Shown here: in pieces, positions 5,958 to 7,477 of the stretch | Numbering within the stretch: position 1 is the stretch's first letter | Layout: every line of letters begins with the position of its first letter | Source of the DNA: an uncultured bacterium | GTDB lineage: Bacteria > Chloroflexota > Anaerolineae > JACIWP01 | DNA: 7,477 bases | Assembly: GCA_903872005.1 (NCBI GenBank) | Contig: CAIQJD010000517.1 | Location: 1 to 7,477, forward strand | Direction: 5' to 3' | Program-made: the position numbers and the translations under genes | Notes under the pieces: generated by a model | Seen by the model: the letters and a program-made list of their open reading frames with translations, nothing else | Database searches by the model: none | What the model was told of the DNA's origin: nothing

Positions 5958-7477
5958 ATGAAAAAGTCGTCTGAGAGCGAGAGTCGTATCCACAGTTTGC
6001 GCCCACATCGGGCCGCCCTGGTTGCGGGCATTGTCGCCCTTAGCCTCGTCTTGTGGGCGCTGGCCGCCGGGCCTGTCCTGGGTCAGTCCAGCATCATCCA
6101 GACCTGCATCACGCCGACCGCCACACCAGACCAATGCGTCGGCCTCTACAATATCCAGTTCGTCAAGGCTGAAGTCGTTGGCCCGAACACCGTCTTCACC
6201 TTCCGCGTCACATCCTACGGCAGTCCGGCCATCAGCCACTGGGTGTTGAGCGGCTGCTTCAAGCTCGCAGACGTTGTCTCTGCCAGCGAAGCCTACGAGT
6301 GGGTCAGTCCCGATCCCACCACCGGCCTGACCGGCCTGAAATTCAACACCGGCTACAGCGATGGGCAAACCCGCACGATCACTCTCACGTTACGCGGCGC
6401 CTATGGCCTGGTCACCGATCAGCTCGCCGTCAAAGCCGGCCTGGTCATCTGCCGCAGCAGCGTGACCGGCCCTGGCTGTCCTTTGCCGACAGCCACCCCG
6501 ACCAATACGCCGCTGGCGACGCCCACCCGCACGGCTACCAGCATGCCCAGCGCCACCTCCACGAAAACGTCTACCAAGACCACTACCGTCACGCCTACCC
6601 CGACCACTACGAATACGTCTACCAGGACGCCGACCAAGACCTTGACCAGTACGCCCACCCGGACGTATACCAGCACGTCCGTCACCACAGCCACGAACAC
6701 GCCGCGCTCCACGGCAACGGCCACAGCCACGACAGCGCAATGCTCCAACCTCTTCAACATCCAGTTCGTGAAGGCTGAAGCCATTGGCCCGAACACCGTC
6801 TTCACCTTCCGCGTCACGTCCTACGGCAGCCCCGCCATCAGCCATTGGGTATTGAGCGGCTGCTTCACCCTCGCGGACGTCCTCTTCGCCAGCGAAGCCT
6901 ACGAGTGGGTCAACCCCGATCCCACCACCGGCCTGACCGGCTTGAAATTCAACGCCGGCTACGGCGATGGGCAGACCCGCACCGTCATCCTGACGTTACG
7001 CGGCGCCTACGGTCTGGTCACCGATCAGATCGCCGTCAAAGCCGGCCTGATCATCTGCAATGGCACAGTGACCGGCCCTGGCTGCAAGCTGCCTACCAAC
7101 ACGCCCACGAACACGCCCACCAGGACGCCAACGCAGCCCACGGCCACCAGCACCAACACCTACACGCCGACGTCTACCAACACGCCGACGAACACACCTA
7201 CCAAGACGCCCACGCGGCCGACGGCTACCAGCACCAACACCAACACGCCCACGAACACGCCCACCAGGACGCCGACGCAGCCGACGGCTACCAGCACCCA
7301 TACACACACACCGACGTCTGCCAACACGCCCACCAAGACGCCCACGGCCACGACCGTCCAGTGCTCCAACCTCTTCAATATCCAGTTCGTCAAAGCCGAA
7401 GTGGTTGGCCCGAACACCGTCTTCACCTTCCGCGTCACATCCTACGGCAGTCCGGCCATCAGCCATTGGGTGCTGAA
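5958..7477 (+). CDS. Secreted modular protein with repeated 106-residue cysteine-containing domains and Thr-Pro linkers (3' partial)
   Basis: The frame from ATG 5958 stays open to the right edge (506 codons plus two bases), so the gene continues beyond the window. GGGAGG at 5941-5946 is 11 bases upstream. The product starts MKKSSESESR and has a hydrophobic stretch at about 19-41 ending GPVLG-QSS, a probable signal peptide cleaved near residue 42. Three copies of one domain follow: residues 60-165, 262-367 and 469 onward (partial). They are joined by Thr-Pro linkers of 96 and 101 residues. Each domain contains NIQFVKAE, GPNTVFTFRVTSYGSPA, ISHWVLSGCF, DPTTGLTGLKFN and LRGAYGLVTDQ. Cysteines occur at the start, in SGCF, at the end (IC), and just after in GPGC. 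Copies 1 and 2 share 91 of 106 residues. I recognise the HWVL and DPTTG pattern as that of a secreted beta-rich domain but cannot name it. A surface adhesive or structural role is inferred. Confidence 0.88.
   Translation, partial: MKKSSESESRIHSLRPHRAALVAGIVALSLVLWALAAGPVLGQSSIIQTCITPTATPDQCVGLYNIQFVKAEVVGPNTVFTFRVTSYGSPAISHWVLSGCFKLADVVSASEAYEWVSPDPTTGLTGLKFNTGYSDGQTRTITLTLRGAYGLVTDQLAVKAGLVICRSSVTGPGCPLPTATPTNTPLATPTRTATSMPSATSTKTSTKTTTVTPTPTTTNTSTRTPTKTLTSTPTRTYTSTSVTTATNTPRSTATATATTAQCSNLFNIQFVKAEAIGPNTVFTFRVTSYGSPAISHWVLSGCFTLADVLFASEAYEWVNPDPTTGLTGLKFNAGYGDGQTRTVILTLRGAYGLVTDQIAVKAGLIICNGTVTGPGCKLPTNTPTNTPTRTPTQPTATSTNTYTPTSTNTPTNTPTKTPTRPTATSTNTNTPTNTPTRTPTQPTATSTHTHTPTSANTPTKTPTATTVQCSNLFNIQFVKAEVVGPNTVFTFRVTSYGSPAISHWVL
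6135..6452 (+). repeat. 106-residue domain, copy 1
   Basis: This 318-base module runs from TGC to TGC. It differs from copy 2 at 15 residues, mostly conservative changes, and the DNA is also nearly the same. It opens CVGLYN where copies 2 and 3 have CSNLFN. Confidence 0.9.
6741..7058 (+). repeat. 106-residue domain, copy 2
   Basis: This module is the same 318-base length as copy 1, with its start 606 bases downstream (202 codons). It is followed by NGTVTGPGC, matching RSSVTGPGC after copy 1, so the repeated unit includes this short tail. Confidence 0.9.
7086..7361 (+). repeat. Thr-Pro linker with internal direct repeats
   Basis: The linker between copies 2 and 3 contains three versions of a PTATSTxTxTPT unit (about 7140, 7221 and 7284). 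A block encoding TPTNTPTRTPTQPTATST occurs at about 7104-7157 and again, with a few third-base changes, at about 7248-7301. Codons are mainly ACG, ACC, CCG and CCC. Sequence outside the repeats is almost absent. Confidence 0.8.
7362..7477 (+). repeat. 106-residue domain, copy 3 (cut by window edge)
   Basis: The first 38 residues are present. The opening TGCTCCAACCTCTTCAA equals copy 2, but from AATATCCAGTTCGTC onward most distinguishing positions match copy 1 (ACA TCC, AGT CCG, GTT). It starts 621 bases after copy 2. Confidence 0.88.

Noticed and set aside
5787..6368. 193-codon minus-strand frame
   Set aside because: It overlaps the promoters, the dyad and the signal peptide of the gene at 5958 and shows no motif.
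7086..7361. CRISPR-like array of short repeats
   Set aside because: The repeats are in-frame Thr-Pro codons with variable spacing and no unique spacers.
6390..7466. Val-Gly-rich and Arg-Gly-rich minus-strand frames in the right-hand gene
   Set aside because: They are reverse readings of ACG/CCC-type linker codons and repeat together with the domain copies.

Overview
The window looks like a piece of a GC-rich Chloroflexota chromosome, probably of the Anaerolineae/Caldilineae type. I infer this from long Thr-Pro linkers in two exported proteins, an LPLVM motif beside such a linker, PPC-like and DNRLRE-like extracellular modules, and a strong excess of the hexamer GCCGGC. No rRNA, tRNA or CRISPR array is visible. 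The taxonomic call is inference.

Layout. (1) 1-2112 (+) is the 3' part of a large extracellular protein: a Thr-Pro linker, a four-cysteine PPC-like domain, a linker, a second copy of that domain, a linker, and a C-terminal DNRLRE/CBM96-like domain. The frame is open to the left edge. (2) 2275-2982 (+) encodes a membrane-associated sugar-1-phosphate transferase of the WcaJ/small-PGT family, the priming step of exopolysaccharide or lipid-linked glycan synthesis. A perfect 15-bp hairpin at 2985-3021 separates it from the convergent genes. (3) 4570-3035 (-) is a two-gene unit, a Rieske [2Fe-2S] ferredoxin followed by an RlmI-like 23S rRNA methyltransferase, with a good sigma70-type promoter at 4631-4603. 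(4) 4571-5957 is an accessory stretch. It holds a 130-bp imperfect inverted repeat that resembles a MITE, a promoter overlapped by a palindrome, a DDE transposase shortened after its second acidic motif, a Rho-independent terminator, two diverged copies of a promoter-bearing segment, and an AT-rich hairpin. (5) 5958-7477 (+) is the start of another secreted modular protein. It has a signal peptide, then 106-residue cysteine-containing domains joined by Thr-Pro linkers. Two copies are complete and a third runs off the right edge.

The surface proteins and the glycan-priming enzyme fit a cell-envelope theme. The Rieske and methyltransferase pair is housekeeping-like and unrelated. The least ordinary features are the near-identical, mosaic domain copies in the right-hand gene, the duplicated promoter segment in front of it, and the tidy but catalytically incomplete transposase gene. 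I found no clear sign of a new defence or metabolic system.
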